Assembly (NCBI RefSeq): GCF_040448675.1
Contig: NZ_CP159289.1
Coordinates: forward strand, 5,811,001 to 5,875,000
Length of the DNA: 64,000 bases
Direction: 5' to 3'
DNA from: Dyadobacter sp. 676
GTDB taxonomy: Bacteria > Bacteroidota > Bacteroidia > Cytophagales > Spirosomataceae
The position numbers and the translations under genes are program-made. Positions 38,286 to 48,497 of the stretch are shown here, in pieces (position 1 is the stretch's first letter; each line of letters opens with the position of its first letter). The notes below the pieces were generated by a model. That model did not search any database. It saw nothing but the letters and a program-made list of their open reading frames with translations, and was not told where the DNA came from.

Positions 38286-41006
38286 TCAGCTTTTCACAAA
38301 CCGCCAATCCTTGGGCGATACCCCGAAGCGGTTTTTGAAAACAGTCGAAAAATAGCTTTGCGAGGTAAACCCGGTTTGATCGGCGATCTCGGCCATGGTC
38401 AGGTCCGGGTTCAGAAGCAACGAGCATGCTTTTTCCAGGCGGAGATTCAGAATGAGGTCGTTGGCACCACCACCCAGGAGCGCTTTCGTTTTTCGGAAAA
38501 GCTGCACGCGCGACAGGCCCAACTCTTTGCCCAGGGATTCTACCGTCAGGCCCGGGTCGTCCAGCCGGGAGACGATCAGCGCGCGGAGTTCGTTCAGGAA
38601 TTTTTTATCGAGCCGCGAGAGCCCGGCTTCGGCGTCGGGCATACCCCGGCCGATTTGTGCGCTGCGCAGCAATTGCCGGTTGGCCAGCAGGCTCCGGATG
38701 CTTTCTTGCAGGAATTGCGGGCTGAATGGTTTCGTAAGGTACATGTCCGCCCGCGCCTGCATGCCCTCCACCTGTTGTTCGGGGGTGTTTCTGGCGGTAA
38801 GCAGGATCACCGGAATGTGCGACGTGCGCAAATCCGCTTTCAATGTGGAAGTTATTTGCAGGCCGTCCATTCCCGGTAGCATTACGTCGCAAACGATCAG
38901 GTCGGGTACGGTTTCGAAGCATTGGTCCAGGCCGGCAAGGCCGTCGGTGGCGGTCGAGACCTGATAGTGATTTTGCAAAAGTCCTGCCATGAACCCGAGC
39001 AGATCCTCGTTGTCTTCGATGAGCAATACCGCGGGCTGGTCCTTTTGTACAGCCGTAGCGGGCCGTTCTTCCGTTTCGGCGATCGTCCAGTCAACGGAGC
39101 GGTCGACGGGGTCTGCAACCGGGTCGGCTATGTCTTCGGGCCGCAAATGTGCCGTACCCAGCGGCAAAGTAACGGTAAAAGTAGCGCCTTCGTCCTTTTT
39201 CCCGTCGGCTATGATCGTTCCCTGGTGCAGCTCCACGAACTCGCGCGATAACGGTAACCCGAGTCCCGTACCCTTGATCGAGTTTTTCCCCTGGTAAAAC
39301 ATCTCGAATGCGCCGGCAATGTCCGTTTCGCTCAGCCCGGAGCCATTGTCCTGCACCTTGATAACCACATGGTCGCTGATCCTGGACAGGTGGATATGAA
39401 TGCGTCCCCAGTCGGAGGTGAACTTGAATGCATTGGAAAGCAGGTTGAAAAACACCTTGTCCATCATATCGCGGTCGAACCACACTTCCAGGCTGGGCAA
39501 TGTGGTAATGAGGCGAAAATCGATCCGGCGTTTCCGGGCCACCTGATCGAACGGCAGCATAAGTTCGCGAATGAAAGCGACGATATCGCTGCCCGAAGCC
39601 TGCACGCGGATCTTCCCGCTTTCGATCTTGCGGAAATCCATCAGTTGGTTCACGAGCCATAGCAGCCGCTTCGCATTCTTTTGCACCAGTGAAAGATTCT
39701 TTCTCGCGGCCGGGTTTTCATTTTTTTGTTTTAAAAGCTCTTCCACCGGCCCGAGGATGAGTGTCAGCGGCGTCCTGAATTCATGGGAAATATTGGTAAA
39801 GAACCTGAATTTGGACTCGGTCGCTTCCTGTGCTTTTTCGGCAATGTCCTGAATGCGGTTGCGCTGAACCAGGATTTCCTGGTTTTTCGAGTTCAGCTCC
39901 CGGTTGATCTTCTTATTTTCGATCAGCGAATACAAGGCGACGGAGCCCAGGATGATGGATACGATAAAAAGCCCCGTCATCACGTACAGCAGCCCGCGCT
40001 GGGTCTGGTAAATTTCCAGCTGCTCGTCGATCCGGGCTTGCTGGCGTTCGATATCGTTTTGCTGCGAGATCATCTTGTCGGTCTGCATTTTGATCATCCG
40101 CACATTCGACGAGTCGATGATGGCGGTTTGCAGCAGGTTTTCTTTCTGATAAGGCTGCTTTTGCAGGATGTTCATCGCTATCCGTGCCGCTTCTTCGCCG
40201 CCTGTCGGATATAGGGCCGTGGCGGTAATGTGGCCATCGTACACCATCTGAATATCCCCGAATTGCCCCGGCAGGCCGTCGACGCCGATCACACGGATCT
40301 TGCGGTCGGGAAAAACTTCATTACAAACCTCCCGGGCGCCCATCGCCATGACCTCGTTCTGGGCGAAGATCAGGTCGAGGTCCGGGAAGCGCGGTAATGT
40401 CTCGCGCAGTTGTTTTTTGGCGATCTCCTTCTCCCACTGACCATTCAGCGTAGCCATGCGCCGGATACCCGGCTGGCCCGCGAGGGCATCCACGAGGCCG
40501 CGGTGGCGGTCGGAGGCGGGCGAGGAGCGTGGCAGCCCGGTGATTTCGATGATCTTGCCCTCGCCCCGCAGCAGCGTGACGATGTACTCGCCCACGGTTT
40601 TGCCTACCTGGTAATTATCTCCGCCCACATATGCGGTGTAATAGGGAGAGGAAGTGCGCCTGTCGACCACCACCACCGGAATCCCTTTCCTGAACACCTT
40701 TTCGATCACAGGCGTGAGCGGGTCCGATTCGTTGGGCGACACGATCAGCAGGTGAATGCCGCTTTGCAACAATTCCTCGATCTGCTTCACCTGAACGGCG
40801 CTGTTGGCGTGGGCGTCCTTGAAAATCAGTTTCGTATTGTTGTGAAATGCCAGTTCGCGCTCCATGCCGTCGAGCATGGCACGCCTCCATTCGTCGTCGC
40901 CGGTGCATTGCGAAAAGCCGATGACGTAGTTTTCCCGCTGTTTTTCGGCACAGCCCGCAAACAACGTCAGCAGCAGGAAAGCGATCAGCACGAATCTCAT
41001 GGGCAT
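38286..41006 (-). CDS. Hybrid two-component sensor with periplasmic sugar-binding domain (fructose-sensor type)
   Basis: 906 residues. An N-terminal signal with a lipobox-like FAGC (C19) is followed by a type I periplasmic binding domain (about 26-315: IGFSQCTGDDEW, VVVVDRRTSSP, VIGVDGLPGQ), a membrane helix (342-362), HisKA with H408 (NISHEFRTPL), HATPase (NLLSNAFKFT, GTGLGLPLS), a receiver with D707 (IVCDVMLPGMDG) and a C-terminal AraC HTH (LGLSRVQLFRK, then GFTSQSYFSTVFK). Bacteroides BT1754 has this layout and senses fructose to induce its levan locus. The gene is last in an operon with GH32, SusCD, fructokinase and a porter (29 bases after GH32), so fructose sensing and autoinduction are a strong inference. 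Confidence 0.93.
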   Translation of the reverse strand: MPMRFVLIAFLLLTLFAGCAEKQRENYVIGFSQCTGDDEWRRAMLDGMERELAFHNNTKLIFKDAHANSAVQVKQIEELLQSGIHLLIVSPNESDPLTPVIEKVFRKGIPVVVVDRRTSSPYYTAYVGGDNYQVGKTVGEYIVTLLRGEGKIIEITGLPRSSPASDRHRGLVDALAGQPGIRRMATLNGQWEKEIAKKQLRETLPRFPDLDLIFAQNEVMAMGAREVCNEVFPDRKIRVIGVDGLPGQFGDIQMVYDGHITATALYPTGGEEAARIAMNILQKQPYQKENLLQTAIIDSSNVRMIKMQTDKMISQQNDIERQQARIDEQLEIYQTQRGLLYVMTGLFIVSIILGSVALYSLIENKKINRELNSKNQEILVQRNRIQDIAEKAQEATESKFRFFTNISHEFRTPLTLILGPVEELLKQKNENPAARKNLSLVQKNAKRLLWLVNQLMDFRKIESGKIRVQASGSDIVAFIRELMLPFDQVARKRRIDFRLITTLPSLEVWFDRDMMDKVFFNLLSNAFKFTSDWGRIHIHLSRISDHVVIKVQDNGSGLSETDIAGAFEMFYQGKNSIKGTGLGLPLSREFVELHQGTIIADGKKDEGATFTVTLPLGTAHLRPEDIADPVADPVDRSVDWTIAETEERPATAVQKDQPAVLLIEDNEDLLGFMAGLLQNHYQVSTATDGLAGLDQCFETVPDLIVCDVMLPGMDGLQITSTLKADLRTSHIPVILLTARNTPEQQVEGMQARADMYLTKPFSPQFLQESIRSLLANRQLLRSAQIGRGMPDAEAGLSRLDKKFLNELRALIVSRLDDPGLTVESLGKELGLSRVQLFRKTKALLGGGANDLILNLRLEKACSLLLNPDLTMAEIADQTGFTSQSYFSTVFKNRFGVSPKDWRFVKS

Positions 41007-41035
41007 GAAAATACAAAATAAAGGCGCATCCCCGG

Positions 41036-42544
41036 CTATTCCATCGAGGGTTTAAGCGCCGTGTACCGCAAATCCCTTAGCCGTATGCCCTTTGACGATT
41101 TGATCGTCAAGTCCGACATCGGGGTATCCGGGAAGAAGATATCCGTCATGACGGTAAGGCCGCCGTCCGCAAAAAGCTCCACCGAGGCCACATCTGCCAC
41201 GAGCGTCAATGCAATCCCCGAGTCCTTCGATAGTCTCGGGGCGGTGTGCTTTTGCCCGAAACCCGCTTCGAAGTCCGTCTTGCCCGATCTGGAACGGTCG
41301 ATGTAATATTGGTTGGAGGCCTTGTCGTACCCGATCAACAGCTCGTTGCCCGATTTATTGGAAAGTACCAGTTCGAAATCGTCGGCAGTGGCGGTTTTGA
41401 AATCCATGCGGAACAGGCCGGAAGCATTTCCGCCTTTCGGCGACAGCTGTACGGGTGCTTTCACGGCAATTTCGCTTTTCGAAACGACCTCACCTTCAAT
41501 GGCTTCCAGTTCCTTCGCCGGGATAGACGTGAGGTACAATTCCTTGCCCGCCGCTTTCAGGCCCAGCTCGCGGGAAATCGTGTTGGCGCTGCGCCATGGG
41601 TCGGTCGGTACCTGGTTGGCATATTGCCAATTGCTCATCCAGCCCATCAGCAGCGTGCGGTTGCCGGTGTTCGAGAAAGTGACGGCAGCATAGTTGTCGG
41701 CGCCCCAGTCGAGCCATTTGATTTCTTTGGAATAAGGGGTAAATGTCCTGCCATCGAAATCGCCGACGAAGTACTGGCCTGCCGAGCCCTTGTTCGGACC
41801 GCCGGGGTTGATATTCACGATCAATACCCACACCTGCCTGCCTTCGTGCGTGAGCGGGAACAGGTCCGGGCATTCCCACACCCCGCCATGCGCGCCCGCA
41901 TCGGCACCGAACTCGCTTTCCTTCGACCATTTTTTGAGATCCGGGGAGGAATAAAAAGTAATACGGTCCTTCGTGGCGAGGGTCATTATCCACTTTTTTT
42001 GCGGTTCGTACCACCGCACTTTCGGGTCGCGGAAATCGGAAATGCCGGGGTTAGGTAACACCGGGTTGCCGCTGTACTTGGTCCAGGTTTTACCTTCGTC
42101 GAGGCTGTATGCGATGCTCTGGTATTCGTGGCGGCCGGTTTTCTGCTTTTCCAAAACAGGGTTATGATGCGTGAAAATGGCTACCAGAGGCACTTTGCCG
42201 TCCTTTCCGAAGCCGGAAGTATTGTTCACATCCACCACGGCACTGCCCGAGAAAATGTAACCCAGGCTGTCAGGATAAAGGGCAATGGGCTGTTCTTTCC
42301 AGTACAGCATATCCTTGCTCGTGGCATGGCCCCAGTGCATGGGGCCCCACACTTTGGCCTCCGGGTAGTATTGGTAAAACAAATGGTAAGTGCCATTGTG
42401 GAACACCATCCCGTTCGGATCGTTCATCCAGTGGGCTTTCGGCGAGAAGTGGAACTGGGGACGGTATTTTTCAGGGGTGTCCTGGGCGTTTGCGGATGAC
42501 GCAAGTAGCGCGGCGACGAGTATCGAAGTGATCGTTTTTCTCAT
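41036..42544 (-). CDS. GH32 fructanase (exo-levanase/inulinase/invertase type)
   Basis: 502 residues with a signal peptide ending near ASSANAQ. All GH32 catalytic markers are present: nucleophile D42 in WMNDPNG, transition-state D173 in FRDPKV and acid/base E224 in WECPDLF. A five-bladed propeller (to about residue 330) and a C-terminal beta sandwich (FELVLSNKSG to LRDLRYTAL) complete the family. The retaining hydrolysis releases fructose from beta-fructans or sucrose; the 42-residue spacing and the absence of extra modules suggest exo action, but the linkage cannot be fixed by eye. It has no lipobox, so it is probably periplasmic. It follows SusD, after a hairpin repeat, and precedes the fructose-type sensor. 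Confidence 0.93.
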   Translation of the reverse strand: MRKTITSILVAALLASSANAQDTPEKYRPQFHFSPKAHWMNDPNGMVFHNGTYHLFYQYYPEAKVWGPMHWGHATSKDMLYWKEQPIALYPDSLGYIFSGSAVVDVNNTSGFGKDGKVPLVAIFTHHNPVLEKQKTGRHEYQSIAYSLDEGKTWTKYSGNPVLPNPGISDFRDPKVRWYEPQKKWIMTLATKDRITFYSSPDLKKWSKESEFGADAGAHGGVWECPDLFPLTHEGRQVWVLIVNINPGGPNKGSAGQYFVGDFDGRTFTPYSKEIKWLDWGADNYAAVTFSNTGNRTLLMGWMSNWQYANQVPTDPWRSANTISRELGLKAAGKELYLTSIPAKELEAIEGEVVSKSEIAVKAPVQLSPKGGNASGLFRMDFKTATADDFELVLSNKSGNELLIGYDKASNQYYIDRSRSGKTDFEAGFGQKHTAPRLSKDSGIALTLVADVASVELFADGGLTVMTDIFFPDTPMSDLTIKSSKGIRLRDLRYTALKPSME

Positions 42545-42551
42545 GTTTTAT

Positions 42552-42619
42552 TTTTTGTGCCACGAAGGCACGAAAATTCACGAAACGTATTCGTGTTTAA
42601 TTCGTGTCTTCGTGGCAAA
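42552..42619. repeat. Intergenic CACGAA-rich inverted repeat between susD and GH32
   Basis: CCACGAAGGCACGAA near 42560-42574 pairs with TTCGTGTCTTCGTGG (42601-42615) with one mismatch, and an inner ACGAA/TTCGT pair adds a second stem. Words of this kind recur between genes in Cytophagales genomes, so it may be a dispersed repeat. It sits in the 81-base gap and could stabilize or attenuate the operon mRNA. Confidence 0.5.
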
Positions 42620-42625
42620 TTAAAC

Positions 42626-44338
42626 TTAGTATCCAGGATTCTGAACATATAGCCCCTTCGTAAAGCTGATCTCCCGCTGCGGGATAGGCAGATATTCATC
42701 CCGCCCCGCAGTGAATTTGGCAGTCGCCAGGAAAGGCCTTCTTACTTTTTCCTTTTCAAGATACGCATTCAACGTCTGCTCCGCGATACCCCAGCGCACC
42801 AGATCGAAGAAACGCGGGCTTTCCGTCGCGAATTCGAGCCTTCTTTCCCAGCGCAGCGCCTTTCTGGCGTAATCCTGCGTCCAGCCCGAAGCGGGATATT
42901 CCCTGATATGATACTTCGAAGGGGAACTGCCATCCGTCTTTTTCAGCCGCGCGGTACTCGCGGCGGCACGTCTGCGGATCTGGTTGATGAGCGGCAATGC
43001 CAATGCGTGCTGTCCGAGCTCGATGTACGCCTCGGCCTGCATGAGCAGCACGTCGTCGTAACGGATAATGTCGATGTTTTTGGAGCTGCCGATGAACGGC
43101 CCTTCCTTGTGGTACGACGGGCTCGTGGCCAACTGCTGTTCTTTCATCGTATGGAAAAACCCATATACCCCCGGGTCGCGCACCCAGCTGTTGCTGAACG
43201 GCTTGGTTGCATCGTATTTGTAAGGATGGCCATCGATGCCGATGGTATGGTCCACGCGCGGGTCGACCGTCTCGGTAGCAAAATCGACGTTTTTATCATT
43301 GAACGTCTCGAAGAGCGGCAAGCCGTCGGCGTCGGTCCGGTAAGCATTGGCGAGGTTCTGGCTGGGCTGGTGGAAGCCGCAGCAGCCGTATTGCGGCGCG
43401 CCGTGCGGATAATTGAGGCCGGTTACATAGCTGAGGCGACCTACCGCTGTGCCGTCGTTGATGGAATACTGGATCGCGAAAATGGATTCGGGGCCGTTTT
43501 CAGTCTCGGCAATGAAGTTTTCGGCGAAATCGGGTTGCAGACTGTACTGGCCGGAGCCGATCACCTGCTGGGTGAGCGTTACGACTTCCTGCAAACGGTT
43601 TTTGTTGATCGCCGTCACCTTGTGGTTTGCGTCCTGCTCATATGCCTGGAAAAGCCGCAGTTTGGCGAGGTATGCGGCTGCCGACAGCTTATTGGCCCGG
43701 CCGATCTGGCTTTGCTTCTGCGGCAGGTTGTCGACCGCGAACCGGAAGTCCTCGCCGATCTTGTTCCAGAGCTCGTCGTTGGAATACCGCACGTTGGACT
43801 CTTTCAGAATATCGTCGCTCGACAGCTTTTCATCGATGTAGGGAATATTCTTGAACAGCATTTTAAGCATAAAGTGTGAATGTCCGCGCAGGAAACGCAT
43901 TTCGGCAATGCGGGTAGTGCGCAGCGGGAATTCCGCCTCGGTTAACGCGTCGAGGCTGTTGAGGGCGGCGTTGGCCCTCGAAATCGCTTTGTAAAAATTT
44001 TCCCAGGTGAATGGATGCATCATCCCGAAATCGGGGCGAGTAAGATTGTAGTGCTCGTAAAAGTCGACTTCCGCCACGTCCGATACGCCGCCTCCGCCCT
44101 TGTAGGCGTCGTCGGAGCGGACGCTGCCGTAAACCCACATGCTGGTCATGGGGCCGATCATATCGTCGTTGCCGATGCCCGCGTAAGCCGCGGTGCAAAG
44201 CGATTCGGCCGCGGACGCGGATTTGAGGTTTTCCGACGACAGCAGCCCTTCCGGCTGGTAATCTAGGAAGTCGTTGCAGGAGGTATTGACCAGCATTGTC
44301 CCACTGACAATCAGGCCGAATATGTATTTGCTTTTCAT
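42626..44338 (-). CDS. SusD/RagB-family outer-membrane glycan-binding lipoprotein (fructan locus)
   Basis: 570 residues with a lipoprotein signal (LVNTSCNDFLD, Cys near 21). The SusD pattern is clear: RIAEMRFLRGHSHFMLK in the TPR-like core, NIDIIRYDDVLLMQAEAY and INQIRRRAA in the second half, and RWERRLEFATESPRFFDLVR then YLPIPQREI at the end. SusD proteins bind the glycan at the cell surface and close the paired SusC channel as a lid. It lies 20 bases after SusC and shares the operon with GH32 and fructokinase, so the ligand is probably a fructan. Substrate residues are not identifiable by eye. Confidence 0.94.
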   Translation of the reverse strand: MKSKYIFGLIVSGTMLVNTSCNDFLDYQPEGLLSSENLKSASAAESLCTAAYAGIGNDDMIGPMTSMWVYGSVRSDDAYKGGGGVSDVAEVDFYEHYNLTRPDFGMMHPFTWENFYKAISRANAALNSLDALTEAEFPLRTTRIAEMRFLRGHSHFMLKMLFKNIPYIDEKLSSDDILKESNVRYSNDELWNKIGEDFRFAVDNLPQKQSQIGRANKLSAAAYLAKLRLFQAYEQDANHKVTAINKNRLQEVVTLTQQVIGSGQYSLQPDFAENFIAETENGPESIFAIQYSINDGTAVGRLSYVTGLNYPHGAPQYGCCGFHQPSQNLANAYRTDADGLPLFETFNDKNVDFATETVDPRVDHTIGIDGHPYKYDATKPFSNSWVRDPGVYGFFHTMKEQQLATSPSYHKEGPFIGSSKNIDIIRYDDVLLMQAEAYIELGQHALALPLINQIRRRAAASTARLKKTDGSSPSKYHIREYPASGWTQDYARKALRWERRLEFATESPRFFDLVRWGIAEQTLNAYLEKEKVRRPFLATAKFTAGRDEYLPIPQREISFTKGLYVQNPGY

Positions 44339-44358
44339 ACAATGTGCTTTTCCGGGAG

Positions 44359-47300
44359 TTAGAAAGAAATGTTCAAACCAAATGTGAATGTCCTTGGGAT
44401 CGGGATGGCGTTGATGTCCGTCCGCTCGGGGTCCGGGCCGCTGAACTGCTTCGATTTGATCAGGAAGAGGTTTTCGGCCATCAGGTACATCCGCACGCGT
44501 TGCAGCCTGATCTTCTGCACCAACTCCTGGTTCAGCGCGTAACCCAGCTGAATGTTGCGCAGTTTGAAATAGGAAGTATTGACATTGAAATAATCTGAAG
44601 AACGCGTCTCGTTATTGGCATCCGACAACGACAATGCGGGGATTTTGGAACCGGTATTGGTTGGCGACCAGGCATCGAACACGCCCGGGCCTACATTCTC
44701 GCGGCCGCGGATGAAGTTGTTGTAGAAGGTATAAATATCGAATCCCTTCCGGCCTGCGATGCCCGAGCCGAAAACGGCGAGATCGAACGACTTATAGAAT
44801 GCCTCCACTTTCAGATTGTACTCAAAGGCAGGCAGGGTTGTGCCGAAAAACACCCGGTCGAGGTCGTCGATACGGTTATCGCCATTGGTATCCACGTAAC
44901 GGATGCGGCCCGGGCCTGCGCCCACCTGCGCGGGAGCGGCGTCCACTTCGGCCTGGTTCTGGAAGAGGCCATTGGTTTTGTAACCAAACAAATCGAACTG
45001 CGAATGGCCGAGGATCGTCTGGATCGCGTTACCGGGGTAGGCGGCGCGCACTTCTTCGGGCAGGGATGTGATTTTATCGCGGAAACGGCTCACGCCCGCC
45101 ATGATATTGTAGGTAAAATCGCCCTTTGGCCGCGCGTAGTATCCCGCCGAGAACTCGAAGCCCCTGTTGGACTTCGCCGCGCCGTTCAGCACGCGCAATT
45201 GCCCTTCGCCTACCGCGGAAGCCACCGGCGGGGTGATAAGGATATCGCTGGTTTTGCGCGTAAAGTAGTCGAACGACCCCTGGATCATCCCGTCGAAAAG
45301 CCCGAAGTCGAGCCCGAAATTGGCCTCGTCGGTGGTTTCCCATTTCAGGTTGGGATTAGCGCCCTGGATCGACACGAAGCCCGAGGGCAGGTTGCCTGTG
45401 TTGGCCCCATTGAGGTCATAGGCCGTGCCGATATTATAGAACTGGTCGAAAAAGCTGTTATGGCCGTTCGGAAATTGCGACTGGCGGGCGCCGTACCGCG
45501 TATCATACAATCCGAAGCGGGCGAGGTCCCCGATCTCCTGGTTTCCAACCCTGCCGACCCCGGCCCGCAGTTTCAGATTGCTGATCCTGGTAATGCCTTT
45601 GAAAAAACTCTCTTTATCGATGCGCCAGCCCACAGAGGCCGCGGGGAAAATACCATAGGCATTCTCGGACCCGAAGCGGGAGGAGCCGTCGCGACGGATG
45701 GTGATCGCGGCCAGGTAGCGGTCCGAAAAGCCGTAATCGATCCGGGCGAACTGCGACAACAGCCTGCTGCCCGAGCCGGAACCGGTCACATTGGTATTGC
45801 CCGTACCCGCGTTGAGCACAAAATATTCCTTCGTTTGCACCGCGAAACCTTCTTTCCTCGCTATTTCAAAATCGGAGTCGTTTTTAATAGCCTCGATACC
45901 CGCCAGGAACTTGAAATGATTGTTGCCGAGGTCGAGGTTGTAGCGGGCGGTGTTCGACCAGGTAATGCTGAGAAAACGGTTCTGGTCGATCGTCAGGCTG
46001 TTGTTCGCGCGGCCGAACGAGCCTTCTTCGAAAGACTGTTCGATGTTTTTGAAACGGTAGGCCGCATTGTCGGCTCCGAGGCTGGTTTTGAGAAAGAAAT
46101 TTTTAAAAGGCTGGATTTCCACGAACACATTTCCGAACAGCGTCAGCCGGTGCGCGTTGTCCCATTTGTTGATCTCCTGCATGTGCAGCGGATTGTTACG
46201 GTCGGAATAGCCCGAACCGATAGCGCCGCCCCACGAACCGTCTTTGGCATATACCGGAATGGTAGGCGCCAGCGTAACCGCCAGGCCCGGCGTGGCCGCC
46301 CCGCCGATGTCGGTCGAGGCCAGGGTTTCGTTTGAGGAAGCGAGCTGCATGTTGGCCCCGATTTTAAGTTTGCCGTCGAATGCGCTGGTCAGCCCGTTGA
46401 TGCGGCCGCTGAGTTTGTCGTAATCGGTGTAACGGAGCATGCCGGTGTTTTTGTAATATCCCAAATTAATTTGAAGCGATGAGGCGCCGTTTCCGCCTGA
46501 AATGGTGAGCTCATTGTTCGTGACGATGCCGGTTTTGTACATCACCTTCTGCCAGTCGGTATCGCCGGCGGGCATACTGGGGTTACCGCCCACGAAAGGC
46601 TGTACTTTCACGCTATTCAGGACCGGGTTGCTGAAATCCCTGTTCCAGTCGAACTGGTACAGGGCCCCGTAGCCGTCTTCCGGATTCACCTTATCGTTCA
46701 CAGAAGCCTGCCACAATGCACGGCCCCTGTCGACGGCATTCAGCATTTTGAACCGCGCGTATTTCTCGGATTGGGCCGAAATGCTCGTATTGAAATCGAT
46801 ATTGATCTTTCCGTTGGCGTTCGAGCCGTTTTTTGTCGTGACGATGATCACCCCGTTGGAGGCCCGCGAGCCGTAGATCGACGAGGCCGACGCGTCTTTC
46901 AGAACCTGTATCGATTCGATGGAGTTGGGATTGAGTCCCTGAAAAACCTCCGGGCGCTTGGTAGGCACGCCGTCAATAATGTAAAGCGGGTCGGTGTTGC
47001 CGAGGGTGTTGGCGCCGCGGATCAGGATCCGGGAGTTGGTGCCGTTCGGCGAGCCGGTTTTCTCGATGTACAATCCCGGCACGCGGCCCTGCAATGCCTG
47101 CATGGGATTCCCCGAGCTGATATTTTTCAAAGGAGCCATGTCCACCACGGCGATGGCACCGGTAAGATCTTCCTTTTTGGAAGAGGTATACCCGACCACC
47201 ACGACCTCGTTGAGGCTTTTCTGGTCGTAATCCAGCGTAATGTCGATAGCGGTCCGGTCGCCTATCGCCACTTCTTTCGTCTGCATGCCGATGTAGGAAA

Positions 47301-47520
47301 ACACCAATGTGGCCCCTGCGACGGGCGTAATGGCATATGCTCCCGAAACGTCGGTAACGGCACCGTTCGAAGTCCCTTTTTCAAGAACATTTACACCGGG
47401 AAGCGGCTCGCCGTCGGCACTCCTGACGACGCCCTTCACTTGTGCCCTGTTTTGCGCGTGGGCGGGCATGTTCACCACACAGGCGACCGCAAAGGCCACC
47501 AGCAGTAAAATTTTTCGCAT
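44359..47520 (-). CDS. SusC/RagA-family TonB-dependent transporter (fructan locus)
   Basis: 1053 residues. A signal peptide to about MPAHAQ is followed by a CarboxypepD_reg-like domain (VKGVVRSADGEPLPGVNV), the SusC linker (LNEVVVVGYTSSKKEDLTG), the plug (YIIDGVPTKRPE, VLKDASASSIYGSRASNG) and a long beta barrel ending in FTFGLNISF with the terminal aromatic residue. It imports oligosaccharides in a TonB-dependent way together with SusD. It is intact, unlike the SusC of the second locus. In the operon it follows the fructokinase by 35 bases. Confidence 0.95.
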   Translation of the reverse strand: MRKILLLVAFAVACVVNMPAHAQNRAQVKGVVRSADGEPLPGVNVLEKGTSNGAVTDVSGAYAITPVAGATLVFSYIGMQTKEVAIGDRTAIDITLDYDQKSLNEVVVVGYTSSKKEDLTGAIAVVDMAPLKNISSGNPMQALQGRVPGLYIEKTGSPNGTNSRILIRGANTLGNTDPLYIIDGVPTKRPEVFQGLNPNSIESIQVLKDASASSIYGSRASNGVIIVTTKNGSNANGKINIDFNTSISAQSEKYARFKMLNAVDRGRALWQASVNDKVNPEDGYGALYQFDWNRDFSNPVLNSVKVQPFVGGNPSMPAGDTDWQKVMYKTGIVTNNELTISGGNGASSLQINLGYYKNTGMLRYTDYDKLSGRINGLTSAFDGKLKIGANMQLASSNETLASTDIGGAATPGLAVTLAPTIPVYAKDGSWGGAIGSGYSDRNNPLHMQEINKWDNAHRLTLFGNVFVEIQPFKNFFLKTSLGADNAAYRFKNIEQSFEEGSFGRANNSLTIDQNRFLSITWSNTARYNLDLGNNHFKFLAGIEAIKNDSDFEIARKEGFAVQTKEYFVLNAGTGNTNVTGSGSGSRLLSQFARIDYGFSDRYLAAITIRRDGSSRFGSENAYGIFPAASVGWRIDKESFFKGITRISNLKLRAGVGRVGNQEIGDLARFGLYDTRYGARQSQFPNGHNSFFDQFYNIGTAYDLNGANTGNLPSGFVSIQGANPNLKWETTDEANFGLDFGLFDGMIQGSFDYFTRKTSDILITPPVASAVGEGQLRVLNGAAKSNRGFEFSAGYYARPKGDFTYNIMAGVSRFRDKITSLPEEVRAAYPGNAIQTILGHSQFDLFGYKTNGLFQNQAEVDAAPAQVGAGPGRIRYVDTNGDNRIDDLDRVFFGTTLPAFEYNLKVEAFYKSFDLAVFGSGIAGRKGFDIYTFYNNFIRGRENVGPGVFDAWSPTNTGSKIPALSLSDANNETRSSDYFNVNTSYFKLRNIQLGYALNQELVQKIRLQRVRMYLMAENLFLIKSKQFSGPDPERTDINAIPIPRTFTFGLNISF

Positions 47521-47555
47521 AAGGGTATTGATTAAAATTAGGGTAAGATGAAAAA

Positions 47556-48476
47556 TCAGTGGGCAACGACTTGTTGCCGCATATGGATCAGGGCGTGGAT
47601 GTCGGTTTCGGTAAATGCGGGCAATGCGCCTTTTTTGCTGGCAACCGATGCCCCTGCCGCACAGGCAAATTCGAGCGAGGCGGGCAGCGGATGTCCGGTA
47701 GCGAACCGGTAAAGGAATGCGCCGAGGAACGCGTCGCCGCTGCCGATCGTGTCGGAAACGTCTACGGTGAATCCGCTGTGCCGGTGGTATTCGCCCCCGG
47801 CGGTGAGCACCATGGCACCTTCCGCCCCGCAGGTGAGCACAAGCATGTCGAGCCCGAACCGGTCTACGAGCACGGCCATGGCTTGCCGTTCGTTTTCAAA
47901 CGGTGCGAGCCAGCCGCTTACTTCCCGGAGCTCGTGCTCATTCATCTTCACGATGCGTGCGAAGGCGAGGAGTTCTGTCACCTGTTCGCGGGTATAATGC
48001 GGAGGCCGAAGGTTCACATCGAATATCGGCACGCATCCGTGAGGCACACGCGTGCTGGCGAGGTAGCGCAGCAATGTATCGCGCGAAGTGCGGTCGCGGG
48101 AGGCGAGGGTGCCGTAAACGAAGAAATCGCTGGCAGCGACGCATTGGGCGGCTGCATGGTCGAACCGGATGTAGTCCCAGGCTACCGGGTGCAGGATTTT
48201 GTAGGTAACCTCGGTGCTGTCCGACACGTTGGCCTTGGCAATGCCGGTAAGGTGGGTTTCCCCTGTTTGTACCCACCTGGTCGAAAGGCCTTGCTCAGCC
48301 ATAAATGCGAGCAGCTCAGCGCCCAGTTCGTCACGGCCGACGCGGCTGATAAAGGAAACGTCCATGCCATAGCGCTGCAAATGTACCGCGACGTTCATCG
48401 GTGCGCCGCCGGCGAGCCGGGCGTCGGGAAGTACGTCCCAGAGTACTTCCCCAAAAACGGTCAGTTTTGGTGTCAT
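47556..48476 (-). CDS. PfkB-family fructokinase
   Basis: 306 residues. The ribokinase-like pattern is complete: GGAPMNVAVHLQRYG near the start, FDVNLRPPHY, MNEHELREVSGW and the C-terminal signature DTIGSGDAFLGAFLYR with the catalytic Asp in GSGDA. The early segment FGEVLWDVLPDARLAGGAP is typical of bacterial fructokinases. It would convert imported fructose to fructose-6-phosphate with ATP. Its position between the porter and SusC in an operon with GH32 supports fructose as the substrate. It has no signal peptide and is cytoplasmic. Confidence 0.92.
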   Translation of the reverse strand: MTPKLTVFGEVLWDVLPDARLAGGAPMNVAVHLQRYGMDVSFISRVGRDELGAELLAFMAEQGLSTRWVQTGETHLTGIAKANVSDSTEVTYKILHPVAWDYIRFDHAAAQCVAASDFFVYGTLASRDRTSRDTLLRYLASTRVPHGCVPIFDVNLRPPHYTREQVTELLAFARIVKMNEHELREVSGWLAPFENERQAMAVLVDRFGLDMLVLTCGAEGAMVLTAGGEYHRHSGFTVDVSDTIGSGDAFLGAFLYRFATGHPLPASLEFACAAGASVASKKGALPAFTETDIHALIHMRQQVVAH

Positions 48477-48497
48477 GTCGTATGCGTTAACGGGTGA

